Source of the DNA: Micromonospora purpureochromogenes
GTDB taxonomy: Bacteria > Actinomycetota > Actinomycetes > Mycobacteriales > Micromonosporaceae
Direction: 5' to 3'
NCBI RefSeq assembly: GCF_900091515.1
Contig: NZ_LT607410.1
Location: forward strand, 2,790,001-2,854,000
DNA: 64,000 nt
Shown: positions 43,128 to 52,531 of the stretch, in pieces
Position numbering within the stretch: position 1 is the stretch's first letter
How the letters are laid out: every line of letters starts with the position of its first letter
Program-made: the position numbers and the translations under genes
The notes under the pieces: generated by a model
Told to the model about the DNA's origin: nothing
What the model saw: only the letters and a program-made list of their open reading frames with translations
Databases searched by the model: none

Positions 43128-45671
43128 GTGGGCGCAGGTCCCGACCCGAGGCAGGGCGAGCAGGGTGGTCGGAGCCGGGGGGGCGTCCGGGTCGTACCGC
43201 ACCGGCGGCGCTCGCCGTTCCGGCTGCGCGACTGGCGGATGCGCACCAAGCTCGCCACCGTGCTGGTCATCCCGTCGGTGGCCTTCCTGGTGCTGGCCGG
43301 CGTGCAGACCGCGGCGCTGGTCGGGCAGACCACCGCGCTGAGCGACTTCGCCCGGCAGGTCGGCATCGGCCGGCAGATCACCACCGTGGTGGACCGGCTC
43401 CAGCAGGAGCGGGACCGCTCCGCCGGGGAGCTGGCCGAGCTGCGCCGGGCCGGGAGCGAGGCCGACCGGGAGGCGGCGATCAGCGCGCTGCGGCCGTTGC
43501 AGGCGGCCACCGACCAGGCCGTCAGCGAGCTGCGCGGGGCCGCGCAGCCGCTGGCCGACGCCGACGCGTCTTGGCGGGTGGCGTACGGCGAGGCGCTGGA
43601 GGCGTACGACCAGGTGGTCTACATCCGGGCCGCGGTGCCGCCGGCGGTGCTCAACAGCGACACCATCCTGAGCAACTACCACCGGGCCATCGAGGCGCTG
43701 CTCAACCTGCTGGCGGAGCCCTCGCCGGGGGAGCAGCAGCCCGTGCTCACCGACGCCGTGCTGCGGTACGTGCAGCTCGCCCGGGTCAAGGAGCTGTCGT
43801 CGCGGATCCGCGGGCAGCTCTACGCCGCCGCCCGGGCCGGCCGCTACGACCTGGACGACCAGGTGACCCTCACCGACCTGCGGGCGCAGCAGCTGGCCGC
43901 GCTCGGCGCGTTCCGGGTCGCCGCCACCAACGATCAGGTCCGGCTCTACGACCGGACCTCGGTCGATCCGGCGTTCGTCGCGGCGATGAAGCTGGAGGAG
44001 AAGAGCCTGCCCACCGGCGGTGCCGGCGCGGAGGTACTGCCCGCGCCGCAGTGGTGGGCCGCCAGCGAGCAGCGGCAGGAGCTGCTGCGCCAGCTGGAGG
44101 CGCGGGTGCTGGACGACGCGGTGACCCGGGCCGACACGGTCAGCGGCGACCGGCTGCGCACCACCCTGCTGGTGGTCGGCGGCATCGTGGTGGTGCTCGG
44201 GCTGGCCGTGCTGCTCGCCCTGCTCATCGGCCGGTCCATCGCCAACTCCCTGCAGCGCCTGCGCGGGCAGGCGCTGCGGATCGCCCAGGTCGAGCTGCCG
44301 TACGCGCTGGACCGGCTCCGCTCGGTGCAGGGCGGCGTGCCCGCCATCGACGTGCCGCCCCCGGTCGTCCGTTCCTCCGACGAGATCGGCGAGCTGGCCG
44401 AGGCGTTCGTCGCAGTGCACCGCAGCGCGGTCAGCGTCGCGATGGAGCAGGCGGAGACGCGGCGCACCGTCAACGCGATGTTCGTCAACCTGGCCCGACG
44501 CAGCCAGGTGCTGGTGGAGCGGCAGCTGGAGCTGCTCGACGACCTGGAACGGGAGGAGGCCGACCCGGACCAGCTGGAGAACCTGTTCAAGCTGGACCAC
44601 CTGGCCGCCCGGATGCGCCGTAACGACGAGAGCCTGCTGGTGCTGGCCGGCACGGAGTCCACCCGGCGGTGGAACCGCCCGGTCGGTCTCGGCGCGGTGC
44701 TGCTGGCCGCCAGCGCCGAGATCGAGCAGTACCAGCGGGTCCGCCGCGAGTCGGTGGCCGACCTGTACCTGGTCGGGCACGCCGTCGGCGAGCTGGTGCA
44801 CCTGCTGGCCGAGCTGCTGGAGAACGCCACCGCCTTCTCCCGGCCCGACACTGTGGTGCGGGCGGGCGCCCGGGTCGAGGGCGGCGGCGCGGTGGTGGAG
44901 ATCGTCGACCAGGGGTTGGGGATGAGCCCGGCGGCGCTGGAACAGGCCAACATCCTGCTGGCCTCCCCGCCGGCCGCCGACGTGGCCGCCTCGGAGCGGA
45001 TGGGCCTGTTCGTGGTCAGCCACCTCGCCGCCCGGCACGGCATCCGGGTACGCCTCAGCGGTGGCGCCCAGGGCCTGGTCGCCCGGATCGACCTGCCCGC
45101 CGCGCTGCTGGCCGCCGCGCCCCCGGCGGAGCTGGACGCGCCGGTCTCACCCCGGATGCTGACCACGGCGGTCGCCGGCGCGACCCGACCCGGCGGGCCG
45201 CGACGCCCGGCCGGTGCGCCGGCGCCGACGGAGCTGCCGGTGGCCGGCCGTCGTCCCGACCCGGCTCCGGTGGTGCCCGCCCAGGGGCGGCCGGTGCCGG
45301 TCCGCGCCGAGGACGTCCTGTCGCCGGCCACGGACGGCCCGGCGGCCGGTGGCGGCTGGTGGTCCCGCCAGGGGCCGGCATCGTCCGCGGCGGTGCCGGC
45401 GGGTGATGTGACGCCCGCGCCGCCCGCGACGCCTGTCATCGGGGGCACCAACGAGCGGGGCCTCCCGGTTCGGGTGCCGATGGCTCAGCTCTCCGCGGTC
45501 ACCGAGCCGGCCCGTCCGGAGGTTGCGCCCGCACGGGACGACCCGGACCCGGAGGCGGTCGGTGGGATGCTGTCGCGGCTGTACAGCGGGGTCCGCCGGG
45601 CCGAGGCCGAGGAGACCCGGGAGATAATTTTGCCGCCGTCGGGTGGGCACAGCGAAGGGGGACGACAGTGA
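43128..45671 (+). CDS. Nitrate/nitrite-sensing-domain sensor kinase of a conservon (CvnA-like)
   Basis: From GTG 43128 the 847-residue protein has a membrane helix (about 37-65), an extracytoplasmic NIT-type helical domain (about 70-330, with [15 protein letters not shown]), a second helix (about 345-371), a HAMP-like linker, a dimerisation helix region [21 protein letters not shown], and an HATPase domain (about 540-660) with N-box [10 protein letters not shown] and [10 protein letters not shown]. The C-terminal 190 residues are Pro/Ala-rich and probably disordered. CvnA proteins signal with CvnB, CvnC and the GTPase CvnD. Only CvnB follows here, overlapping by GTGA. Confidence 0.88.
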   Translation: MGAGPDPRQGEQGGRSRGGVRVVPHRRRSPFRLRDWRMRTKLATVLVIPSVAFLVLAGVQTAALVGQTTALSDFARQVGIGRQITTVVDRLQQERDRSAGELAELRRAGSEADREAAISALRPLQAATDQAVSELRGAAQPLADADASWRVAYGEALEAYDQVVYIRAAVPPAVLNSDTILSNYHRAIEALLNLLAEPSPGEQQPVLTDAVLRYVQLARVKELSSRIRGQLYAAARAGRYDLDDQVTLTDLRAQQLAALGAFRVAATNDQVRLYDRTSVDPAFVAAMKLEEKSLPTGGAGAEVLPAPQWWAASEQRQELLRQLEARVLDDAVTRADTVSGDRLRTTLLVVGGIVVVLGLAVLLALLIGRSIANSLQRLRGQALRIAQVELPYALDRLRSVQGGVPAIDVPPPVVRSSDEIGELAEAFVAVHRSAVSVAMEQAETRRTVNAMFVNLARRSQVLVERQLELLDDLEREEADPDQLENLFKLDHLAARMRRNDESLLVLAGTESTRRWNRPVGLGAVLLAASAEIEQYQRVRRESVADLYLVGHAVGELVHLLAELLENATAFSRPDTVVRAGARVEGGGAVVEIVDQGLGMSPAALEQANILLASPPAADVAASERMGLFVVSHLAARHGIRVRLSGGAQGLVARIDLPAALLAAAPPAELDAPVSPRMLTTAVAGATRPGGPRRPAGAPAPTELPVAGRRPDPAPVVPAQGRPVPVRAEDVLSPATDGPAAGGGWWSRQGPASSAAVPAGDVTPAPPATPVIGGTNERGLPVRVPMAQLSAVTEPARPEVAPARDDPDPEAVGGMLSRLYSGVRRAEAEETREIILPPSGGHSEGGRQ

Positions 45672-46093
45672 CGACGACCTTGAGCCAGGAGGCGCGGGAC
45701 CTCAGCTGGCTGGTCAACGCGTTCGCGGAGCGGGTGCCGGGGGTGGCCCACGCCGTGGTGGTCTCCTCCGACGGGCTGCTGGTCGCGATCTCGGCGCACC
45801 TGCCCCGCGACCACGCCGACAAGCTCGCCGCAGTGACCTCCGGCCTGATGAGCATCACCGCGGGAGCGGCCCAGATGTTCGACGGCGACATCGTCAAGCA
45901 GACGGTCGTCGAGATGGGGCGCGGCTACTTCCTGGTGATGCAGATCCGCGACGGCTCGATCCTCGCCACGCTGGCCGCGTCGGACGCCGACATCGGCGTG
46001 GTGGGCTACGAGATGGCCCGGCTGGCCAAGCAGGCCGGTGAGATGCTCACCCCGGCGCTGCGCGCCGAGTTGCAGCAGGCGCTGCCCCGCTGA
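45668..46093 (+). CDS. Roadblock/LC7-domain protein (CvnB-like)
   Basis: The 141-residue protein is a typical actinobacterial Roadblock/LC7 domain: [52 protein letters not shown] and [19 protein letters not shown]. In conservons, CvnB regulates the Ras-like GTPase CvnD. No DUF742 (CvnC) or GTPase gene follows; the next gene is a convergent beta-glucosidase. The GTG start overlaps the kinase stop. The partner GTPase must lie elsewhere or the pair works alone. Confidence 0.9.
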   Translation: MTTTLSQEARDLSWLVNAFAERVPGVAHAVVVSSDGLLVAISAHLPRDHADKLAAVTSGLMSITAGAAQMFDGDIVKQTVVEMGRGYFLVMQIRDGSILATLAASDADIGVVGYEMARLAKQAGEMLTPALRAELQQALPR

Positions 46094-46099
46094 CGACGT

Positions 46100-46189
46100 C
46101 CGCTCCCGCCGTGGCGGGAGCGGTCCCGCCCGGCCGGACCCGCCCGCCCCGGCGGGTCGGACCACCGGACCGCCCCCACGCGGTCCGGT
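46100..46189. terminator. Three consecutive hairpins between convergent genes
   Basis: 46100-46123 has 11-base perfect arms CCGCTCCCGCC / GGCGGGAGCGG with a two-base loop. 46137-46158 has 8-base arms GACCCGCC / GGCGGGTC. 46164-46189 has 10-base arms ACCGGACCGC / GCGGTCCGGT. Together they likely stop transcription from both cvnB and the opposing GH1 gene. Confidence 0.7.
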
Positions 46190-46214
46190 GCGCCGGTCCC
46201 GGCCGGCGGGTGGC

Positions 46215-47699
46215 TCAGAGGCCGTTGTCGCTGATGAGCCGCTGGTACCAGTGGGCGCTGCGCTTGGGGATGCGGCGCTGGGTGGCGTAGTCCACGTAGA
46301 CCAGTCCCCAGCGCTGGTCGTAGCCCTCGGCCCACTCGAAGTTGTCCAGCAGCGACCAGACGTGGTAGCTCTCCAGCGGCACGCCGGCGGCGATCGCGCG
46401 GTGCGCGGCGGCGAAGTGGTCCCGCAGGAAGGCGATCCGGCCGGCGTCGTCGACGGTGCCGTCGGCGCCCAGGACGTCCGGGCAGGGCAGCCCGTTCTCG
46501 GTGACGGTGATCGGGACGGGGCCGTAGTCGCGGGTGACCCGGGTCAGGATGTCGTACATCCCCTCGGGGTAGATCTGCTGCCACTCCGCCTCGGAGGTGG
46601 CCCAGCGCTGCACGGTGCCGCCGTCGGCGGTGACGTAGATCGGCGTGTAGTACTGCACGGCCAGCAGGTCGACCGGGCTGGAGATGATCTCCAGGTCGCC
46701 GTCGGCGATGCCCCGGACCAGCCGGCTCTCCTCGCCGAGGTCGGCCAGCACGTCGGCCGGGTACGAACCGGTGAGGACGGAGTCCAGGTACAGCCGGTTC
46801 TCGTACCCGTCGTAGAGCCGGGTCGCGGCCGCCGCGGCCGGGGTGTCGTCGGCCGGGTAGCAGGGGTGCAGGTTGAACGCCGGCCCGATCCGCGCGGTGG
46901 AGCCGTTGGCGCGCAGGGCGCGTACCGCCAGGCCGTGCGCGAGCTGCAGGTGGTGGGCGACCAGGTACGCGGCGTCCGGATCCTGCCGGCCCGGGGCGTG
47001 GTGGCCCCAGAGGTAGCCGTTCTGCACCACGGTCTTCGGCTCGTTGACGGTCAGCCACACCGGCACCTGGTCGCCCAGGCCCCGGAACACGGCGTCGGCG
47101 TAGTCGGCGAAGCGGTACGCGGTGTCCCGGTTCTCCCAGCCGCCGGCGTCCTGCAACGACTGGGGCAGGTCCCAGTGGAAGAGGGTGACCATGGGCGCGA
47201 TGCCGCGCTCGTGCAGGCCGTCGACGAGCCGGCGGTAGAAGTCGAGGCCGCGCTGGTTGGGTCGGCCGGTGCCGTCGGCCTGGATGCGGGGCCAGGAGAC
47301 GGAGAAGCGGTAGCTGCGCAGGCCGAGGTCGCGCATCAGGTCCAGGTCCTCGGACCAGCGGTGATAGTGGTCCGCTGCCACGTCGCCGGTGTCGCCGTTG
47401 CGGGTCCGCCCCGGGGTACGGCTGAAGGTGTCCCAGATCGACTCGCCGCGCCCGTCCTCCTTGGCGGCGCCCTCGATCTGGTAGGCCGAGGTGGCCGCGC
47501 CCCAGCCGAAGTCGCGCGGGAAGCGCAGGGTGCCCGCGCCGGGGGTGGCGGTCGGGTCCCCGTCCGGCGGGGTGTCGCAGCCGGCCGTCACGGCGGCGGC
47601 CGCGCCGGCCACGGCGGCCCCGACCGGGGAGAGCCCGGCGCCGGCGGTGGCGGAGAGCGCGGCGCGGTGGAGCAGTCGCCGTCGGGTGAGTATCGACAT
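46215..47699 (-). CDS. Exported GH1 beta-glucosidase with Tat/lipoprotein-type signal
   Basis: The 494-residue protein starts with a twin-arginine-like TRRRLLHRA and a long Ala-rich core ending in VTAGC (Cys 41), a possible lipobox, so it is probably a Tat-exported lipoprotein. The GH1 barrel follows: FGWGAATSAYQIEG, YRFSVSWPRI, general acid/base Glu in WLTVNEPKT and nucleophile Glu in ITVTENGLPC, ending with YVDYATQRRIPKRSAHWYQ. It would split cellobiose and cello-oligosaccharides to glucose at the cell surface. CelR/CebR-type operators lie upstream, the first 38 bases before the ATG, and a cellulase gene is divergent. Confidence 0.92.
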   Translation of the reverse strand: MSILTRRRLLHRAALSATAGAGLSPVGAAVAGAAAAVTAGCDTPPDGDPTATPGAGTLRFPRDFGWGAATSAYQIEGAAKEDGRGESIWDTFSRTPGRTRNGDTGDVAADHYHRWSEDLDLMRDLGLRSYRFSVSWPRIQADGTGRPNQRGLDFYRRLVDGLHERGIAPMVTLFHWDLPQSLQDAGGWENRDTAYRFADYADAVFRGLGDQVPVWLTVNEPKTVVQNGYLWGHHAPGRQDPDAAYLVAHHLQLAHGLAVRALRANGSTARIGPAFNLHPCYPADDTPAAAAATRLYDGYENRLYLDSVLTGSYPADVLADLGEESRLVRGIADGDLEIISSPVDLLAVQYYTPIYVTADGGTVQRWATSEAEWQQIYPEGMYDILTRVTRDYGPVPITVTENGLPCPDVLGADGTVDDAGRIAFLRDHFAAAHRAIAAGVPLESYHVWSLLDNFEWAEGYDQRWGLVYVDYATQRRIPKRSAHWYQRLISDNGL

Positions 47700-47736
47700 C
47701 GGTCTTTCTCCTCAGGGTGCGGGCCACCCCGACGGC

Positions 47737-47750
47737 CGGGAGCGCTCCCA
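47737..47750. promoter_or_regulatory. CelR/CebR-type operator, site 1
   Basis: CGGGAGCGCTCCCA differs at one position from the palindrome TGGGAGCGCTCCCA bound by LacI-family cellulose-utilisation repressors CelR/CebR of actinomycetes. It lies 38 bases upstream of the GH1 start. Confidence 0.75.
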
Positions 47751-47961
47751 GCACCGGCGTGCGGCGTTCCGGCCGCCTCGGGGGCGGACCGCCAGCCTAG
47801 AGGGCCGCGCGGAGGCGGCCGGGATGGGGGAAGTGGAGATGTGACGGGCGCCGTCGGTCGTCCGACGCGCCGGGCGGGGCGCAGATAGCGAGCGAGGCCG
47901 GCCGGGCGGCGTACGCGCCTGTCCCGTCGGCCTCTTTTCCCGTCGACTACGGGGGTTTAGT

Positions 47962-47993
47962 GTGGGGACGGGGAGGGCAACCCCCGTCCCCAC
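47962..47993. repeat. 12-bp perfect hairpin inside the divergent promoter region
   Basis: GTGGGGACGGGG and CCCCGTCCCCAC pair perfectly around an eight-base loop. A terminator-like structure between divergent genes is unexpected; it may insulate the two promoters or end a small untranslated transcript. Confidence 0.6.
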
Positions 47994-48197
47994 CTTGATG
48001 CACACACGCACGAGTCGAATTGGCGTCCGCCGTGCGTGTCGCGCGGGAGCCGGGCCACGCGAGTGGCTCTGGTTCCACCTCCCTCCGTCACTGGCGGGTG
48101 TCGGCTGACGACGGTGTCCGGGCTGGCCCGCCGTCAGCCTCTTGGCTTGCACCGCGGCCGGGCGACCACGGTCGACGAAACAATTGCAGTTCGTCGA

Positions 48198-48211
48198 TGG
48201 AAGCGCTCCCA
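48198..48211. promoter_or_regulatory. CelR/CebR-type operator, site 2
   Basis: TGGAAGCGCTCCCA matches the CelR/CebR palindrome with one change in the left arm. Confidence 0.75.
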
Positions 48212-48305
48212 TCGGCGATGCAGCGACTGTAACGCCCGTCACGGGTTTGTGAAAGCCCCAAAACGAGATCGAAACATCGATCGGGCCCTACCTGCGGTGT
48301 TGTCG

Positions 48306-48319
48306 TGGGAGCGCTTCCA
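48306..48319. promoter_or_regulatory. CelR/CebR-type operator, site 3
   Basis: TGGGAGCGCTTCCA matches the CelR/CebR palindrome with one change in the right arm and is the mirror of site 2. The two sites are 108 bases apart and flank the likely GH48 promoter. Confidence 0.78.
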
Positions 48320-48565
48320 TGGCAGACTGTCGAATCGACGCAGCGGAGCCAGCTCGCGTGAGCGTGGGTCGCCGAGGGCATCCGGATCTCCGGACGGCGC
48401 CCGAGGAACGGCCGCCGGTGCCGCCCCAGGGGCGGCAGACCGGCGCAGTTCCCCACCGACCACCTTCCCGGGCGCCTCCGTCCCCCCGCGTTTCCTGCTC
48501 GCGTGGAGGCGCCTCGCCGGCGGCCCCGTCAGGCTCCGGCCCTCCTCCGAGGAGACACCGCGCAC

Positions 48566-51472
48566 ATGAGACTCTGGGCAAGACGTCGCCGGACGGCGAT
48601 GGTCGCCGCCACCGCGCTGGCCATCGGCGGGGTGACCCTGCCGGCCGGCGCCGCGCAGGCCGCCCCCGCCTGCGACGTGGTCTACGCGACCAACGACTGG
48701 AACACCGGTTTCACCGCCAACGTCACCGTCAAGAACCTCGGCGACGCGCTCACCGGCTGGACGCTCAAGTTCTCCTTCCCGAACAGCTCCCAGCGCGTCA
48801 CCCAGGGCTGGTCGGCGAAGTGGAGCCAGACCGGCAGCGAGGTCACCGCGACCAACGAGTCGTGGAACGGCAGCCTCGGCACCGGCGCGTCGACCACCAT
48901 CGGGTTCAACGGCGCGTACTCGGGCAGCAACCCGAAGCCCACCGCCTTCACCCTCAACGGGGTCGCCTGCAACGGCACCCCGGCCAACCAGCCGCCGACG
49001 GTGTCGCTGGGGCTGCCGACCGGGCCGTTCGAGGCGCCGGCCGACGTGCCGCTCACCGCCACCGCCAGCGACCCGGACGGGACGATCGCCAAGGTCCAGT
49101 TCTACCGCAACGGCCTGCTGGTCAACACCGACACCACCGCCCCGTACGGCTACACCCTGGAGGACCTGCCGGCCGGCAGCTACACCGTGCAGGCCAAGGC
49201 GTACGACAACGCCAACGGCGTCGCGGTTGCGGAGAGGACGTTCACCGTCAACCCCGCCTCCGGTCCGGTGCTGGTGGCCACCCCGTCGGCGGTCAGCGTG
49301 ACCGAGGGCGGCACCGGCACGGTCAACCTGAAGCTGAGCGCGGCGCCCAGCGCCAACGTGCCGGTGACCCTCACCCGCACCGGCGACACCGACGTCACCG
49401 TCACCCCGGCGACGGTCACGCTGACGCCGACCAACTGGAACACCGGGGTGACGGCCACCGTCGCCGCGGCCGAGGATGCGGACACCCTGGGCGGCACCGC
49501 CACCGTCACGGCTTCGGCCAGCGGCTTCGCGCCACTGGCGATCGCCGTCACGGAGATCGACAACGACACCCCGGGCGGGGACAACGCCTACCTCAAGCGG
49601 TTCCTCGACCAGTACGGCAAGATCAAGAACTCCGGGTACTTCAGCCCGGAGGGCGTGCCGTACCACTCGGTGGAGACGCTGATCGTCGAGGCGCCCGACC
49701 ACGGCCACGAGACCACCTCGGAGGCGTTCAGCTTCTGGCTCTGGCTGGAGGCGCAGTACGGCCGGGTCACCCAGAACTGGGCCCCGTTCAACAACGCCTG
49801 GACGGTGATGGAAAAATACATAATTCCGAATCATTCGGACCAGCCCACCGCCGGCGCGGCGGGCACCGCCCAGTACGCCGCCGAGTACAACCTGCCCAGC
49901 CAGTACCCGTCGCAGTTGCAGCCCTCCGTTCCGGTCGGCCAAGACCCGCTCCGCTCGGAACTGCAGAGCACCTACGGCACCGGTGACATCTACGGCATGC
50001 ACTGGCTGCTGGACGTCGACAACACCTACGGCTTCGGCCGCTGCGGTGACGGCACCACCCGGCCGGCGTACATCAACACCTTCCAGCGGGGCACGCAGGA
50101 ATCGGTGTGGGAGACAGTGCCGCAGCCCTCCTGCGACACCTTCGCCCACGGCGGCCAGTACGGCTACCTCGACCTGTTCGTCAAGGAGGGCAGCGCCCCC
50201 GCGAAGCAGTGGAAGTACACCAACGCCCCGGACGCCGACGCCCGCGCCGTGCAGGCCGCGTACTGGGCGCTGACCTGGGCCAAGGCCCAGGGCAGGGAGG
50301 CCGACGTGGCGGCCACCGTGGCGAAGGCCGCCAAGATGGGTGACTACCTGCGCTACGCCATGTTCGACAAGTACTTCAAGAAGATCGGCAACTGCGTCGG
50401 GGCCAGCACCTGCCCGGCCGGCAGTGGCCGGGACTCGGCGCACTACCTGATGTCCTGGTACTACGCCTGGGGCGGCGCGTACGACCCCAGCCAGAACTGG
50501 TCCTGGCGGATCGGCTCCAGCCACAACCACTTCGGCTACCAGAACCCGCTCGCGGCCTGGGCGCTGACCAACGTGCCGGAGCTGAAGCCCAAGTCGCCGA
50601 CCGCGGTCGCCGACTGGCAGAAGAGCTTCGACCGGCAGTTGGAGTTCTACACCTGGCTCCAGTCCGCCGAGGGCGGCATCGCCGGTGGCGCGACCAACAG
50701 TTGGGACGGCAGCTACGCCCAGCCGCCGGCCGGCACCGCCACCTTCTACGGCATGTACTACGACGTCGACCCGGTCTACAACGACCCGCCGTCCAACCAG
50801 TGGTTCGGCATGCAGGCCTGGTCGATGCAGCGGATCGCCGAGCTGTACCTGCAGACCGGCAACGCCAGGGCCAAGGCGCTGCTGGACAAGTGGGTGCCGT
50901 GGGCGATCGCCAACACCACGGTGGGCACCAACTGGTCGATCCCGTCGGACATGAAGTGGACCGGCCAGCCCGACAACTGGGACCCGGCCAACCCGCAGGC
51001 GAACACCAACCTGCACGTCGAGGTGACGGTGAAGGGCCAGGACGTCGGCGTCGCCGCCGCCTACGCCCGCACCCTGATCGCGTACGCGGCGAAGTCGGGC
51101 AACGTGTCGGCGAAGAACACCGCCAAGGGGCTGCTGGACGCCCTCTCCGCGGCCAGCGACGCCAAGGGCGTCTCCACCACCGAGAAGCGCGGCGACTACC
51201 GGCGCTTCGACGACGTCTACACCGCCGCCGACGGACAGGGCCTCTACGTTCCGCCCGGCTGGACCGGGAAGATGCCCAACGGCGACGCCATCGCCGCGGG
51301 TAAGAGCTTCCTGGACATCCGGTCGTTCTACAAGAACGACCCCGACTGGCCGAAGGTGCAGGCCTACCTCAACGGTGGCGCCGAGCCGACCTTCAACTAC
51401 CACCGGTTCTGGGCCCAGGCCGACGTGGCCATGGCGTACGCCGACTACGGCAACCTGTTCCCGAACGGGTGA
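48566..51472 (+). CDS. GH48 exocellulase with CBM2, Ig-like and Calx-beta-like modules
   Basis: The 968-residue secreted protein has a signal peptide (RRRRTAMVAATALAIGG, ending near 33), a CBM2 cellulose-binding module (about 36-137, with WNTGFTANVTVKN and conserved tryptophans, Cys at both ends), an Ig-like Big_7 module (about 142-230, TASDPDGTIAKVQFYRNG), a Calx-beta-like module (about 235-334, VSVTEGGTGTVNLKLS) and a GH48 catalytic domain (about 335-968). GH48 features include YHSVETLIVEAPDHGHETTSEAF with the catalytic Glu region. GH48 enzymes cut cellobiose from reducing ends of crystalline cellulose. Multiple terminator hairpins follow. An in-frame start at 48503 has no signal-like sequence. 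Confidence 0.95.
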   Translation: MRLWARRRRTAMVAATALAIGGVTLPAGAAQAAPACDVVYATNDWNTGFTANVTVKNLGDALTGWTLKFSFPNSSQRVTQGWSAKWSQTGSEVTATNESWNGSLGTGASTTIGFNGAYSGSNPKPTAFTLNGVACNGTPANQPPTVSLGLPTGPFEAPADVPLTATASDPDGTIAKVQFYRNGLLVNTDTTAPYGYTLEDLPAGSYTVQAKAYDNANGVAVAERTFTVNPASGPVLVATPSAVSVTEGGTGTVNLKLSAAPSANVPVTLTRTGDTDVTVTPATVTLTPTNWNTGVTATVAAAEDADTLGGTATVTASASGFAPLAIAVTEIDNDTPGGDNAYLKRFLDQYGKIKNSGYFSPEGVPYHSVETLIVEAPDHGHETTSEAFSFWLWLEAQYGRVTQNWAPFNNAWTVMEKYIIPNHSDQPTAGAAGTAQYAAEYNLPSQYPSQLQPSVPVGQDPLRSELQSTYGTGDIYGMHWLLDVDNTYGFGRCGDGTTRPAYINTFQRGTQESVWETVPQPSCDTFAHGGQYGYLDLFVKEGSAPAKQWKYTNAPDADARAVQAAYWALTWAKAQGREADVAATVAKAAKMGDYLRYAMFDKYFKKIGNCVGASTCPAGSGRDSAHYLMSWYYAWGGAYDPSQNWSWRIGSSHNHFGYQNPLAAWALTNVPELKPKSPTAVADWQKSFDRQLEFYTWLQSAEGGIAGGATNSWDGSYAQPPAGTATFYGMYYDVDPVYNDPPSNQWFGMQAWSMQRIAELYLQTGNARAKALLDKWVPWAIANTTVGTNWSIPSDMKWTGQPDNWDPANPQANTNLHVEVTVKGQDVGVAAAYARTLIAYAAKSGNVSAKNTAKGLLDALSAASDAKGVSTTEKRGDYRRFDDVYTAADGQGLYVPPGWTGKMPNGDAIAAGKSFLDIRSFYKNDPDWPKVQAYLNGGAEPTFNYHRFWAQADVAMAYADYGNLFPNG

Positions 51473-51481
51473 GGTGACCTT

Positions 51482-51514
51482 CCCGGGTGGGTGGCGCGGC
51501 GCCACCCACCCGGG
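51482..51514 (+). terminator. Terminator hairpin directly after GH48
   Basis: Perfect 15-base arms (51482-51496, 51500-51514; CCCGGGTGGGTGGCG and its complement) around a three-base loop, 10 bases after the stop. Confidence 0.75.
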
Positions 51515-51580
51515 GGCCGACCGGGCCCGGGGGAGCGGACCGCCCGGTCGGCGGGCGGCCTGACTCCCACGGTCGGGCCG

Positions 51581-51628
51581 GGGGTGGGTCGACCGTCCGG
51601 TCGACGCAGCGGACGGTCGGCCCACCCC
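51581..51628. repeat. 18-bp inverted repeat downstream of GH48
   Basis: Arms 51581-51598 and 51611-51628 match with a single T/C difference that would still form a G-U pair in RNA; the loop is 12 bases and itself contains GGTCGAC. Confidence 0.7.
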
Positions 51629-51663
51629 ACCGCCCGCAGCCGTGTGCGTCGGGGAAAAGCCGC

Positions 51664-51697
51664 GAAAAAAGAGGGCGTCGTGGGATCACACGACGCC
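51664..51697 (-). terminator. Leftward terminator of DUF3159 gene
   Basis: On the minus strand, arms GGCGTCGTG / CACGACGCC (9 bases, perfect) with a six-base loop are followed within two bases by a run of six T residues, an intrinsic terminator for the DUF3159 gene. Confidence 0.75.
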
Positions 51698-51721
51698 GCG
51701 CGACGGAGTACCGTGTTTCTC

Positions 51722-51762
51722 GGAGAGGCCGCTCCCCCCGTGGCGGCCTCTCCCTTAATTTT
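51722..51762 (+). terminator. Rightward intrinsic terminator
   Basis: Perfect 11-base arms GGAGAGGCCGC / GCGGCCTCTCC with a 10-base loop are followed by CTTAATTTT, a classical rho-independent terminator on the plus strand. It backs up the GH48 terminators and faces the DUF3159 stop. Confidence 0.8.
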
Positions 51763-51770
51763 CCCCGGGT

Positions 51771-52448
51771 TCAGCTGCCGTCCGGGGTGACCGGGTGCCG
51801 CAGCCCCGGGTGGCCGGCCGGCAGCGACCGCCGGATCAGCATCCAGCTCACCGTCAGCGCCGCCGCCACCAGCGGCCAGGTCAGCGCCGCCCGGGCCACC
51901 GTCAGCGCGACCACCTGACCGCCGAGGTACAGCGGCAGGAACACCGCCACCCGCAACGCGTACGTCGCCGCCCAGACCCAGCTGCCCCGCGAGTACGCCC
52001 GCAGCAGCGCCCGGTCCCGCCGCCACCGGCCCCGCTGCCGCAGCGCCACCCCGACCACCACTCCCAGCAGCGGCCAGCGCACCACGATGCTGACCACCCA
52101 GACCAGCGCGCTGGCCGCGTTGGAGAAGAGCTGCACCAGGAAGAAGTCGGCCGCCCGTCCGGTGTAGAGCGCGATCAACGCGGCGACGCAGACGGCGAGC
52201 AGCCCGACCAGCACCGACCTCGGCCGGTCGCCCCGGCGCAGCCGCCACCCGGCCACCGTCGTGCCGGCCAGCACGGCCGCCGCCACCCCGCCGGCGATGG
52301 ACCGTCCGGTCAGCAGCCAGCCGAGGGTGAACGCCACCGGTGGCAGGGTCGCGTCCACCGCACCGCGCCGCCCGCCCAGCAGGTCCGCCAGCGACTCCGG
52401 CTGCTCCGCGACCGCCGGCTCCCGTTCCGCCGTACCGCCCACCGTCAC
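51771..52448 (-). CDS. DUF3159 integral membrane protein
   Basis: The 225-residue protein has a short hydrophilic start with ESLADLLGGRRGAVDATLPPVAFTLGWLLTG, the DUF3159 signature, then six hydrophobic segments with YTGRAADFFLVQLFSNAASALVW and RAYSRGSWVWAATYALRVAVFLPLY. Its role is unknown. In other actinobacteria DUF3159 proteins often neighbour DUF3710 and dut genes; neither is in this window. It is divergent from the PAP2 gene, with 83 bases between. Confidence 0.88.
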   Translation of the reverse strand: MTVGGTAEREPAVAEQPESLADLLGGRRGAVDATLPPVAFTLGWLLTGRSIAGGVAAAVLAGTTVAGWRLRRGDRPRSVLVGLLAVCVAALIALYTGRAADFFLVQLFSNAASALVWVVSIVVRWPLLGVVVGVALRQRGRWRRDRALLRAYSRGSWVWAATYALRVAVFLPLYLGGQVVALTVARAALTWPLVAAALTVSWMLIRRSLPAGHPGLRHPVTPDGS

Positions 52449-52531
52449 CTCCCGTGGTCCGGCCCCAACCTAGCCGGGACGCTCCGGTGGCCCGCCGAGC
52501 GACCTGCCGGACATGCCGCTACGGTGTGCGG

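Larger units (their letters stand above)
47700..48565. other. Divergent regulatory region between GH1 and GH48 genes
   Basis: This 866-base gap has no convincing gene; the open frames crossing it are Arg/Pro-rich shadows. It contains three CelR/CebR-type operators (47737, 48198, 48306), a 12-bp perfect hairpin (47962-47993) and an A/T-richer promoter-like stretch at 48230-48300. The long leader before GH48 (48320-48565) has no clear structure. Confidence 0.7.

Noticed and set aside
48239..51625. Leftward open frame of 1128 residues
   Set aside because: It is antisense to the clearly coding GH48 gene and has no recognisable domain.
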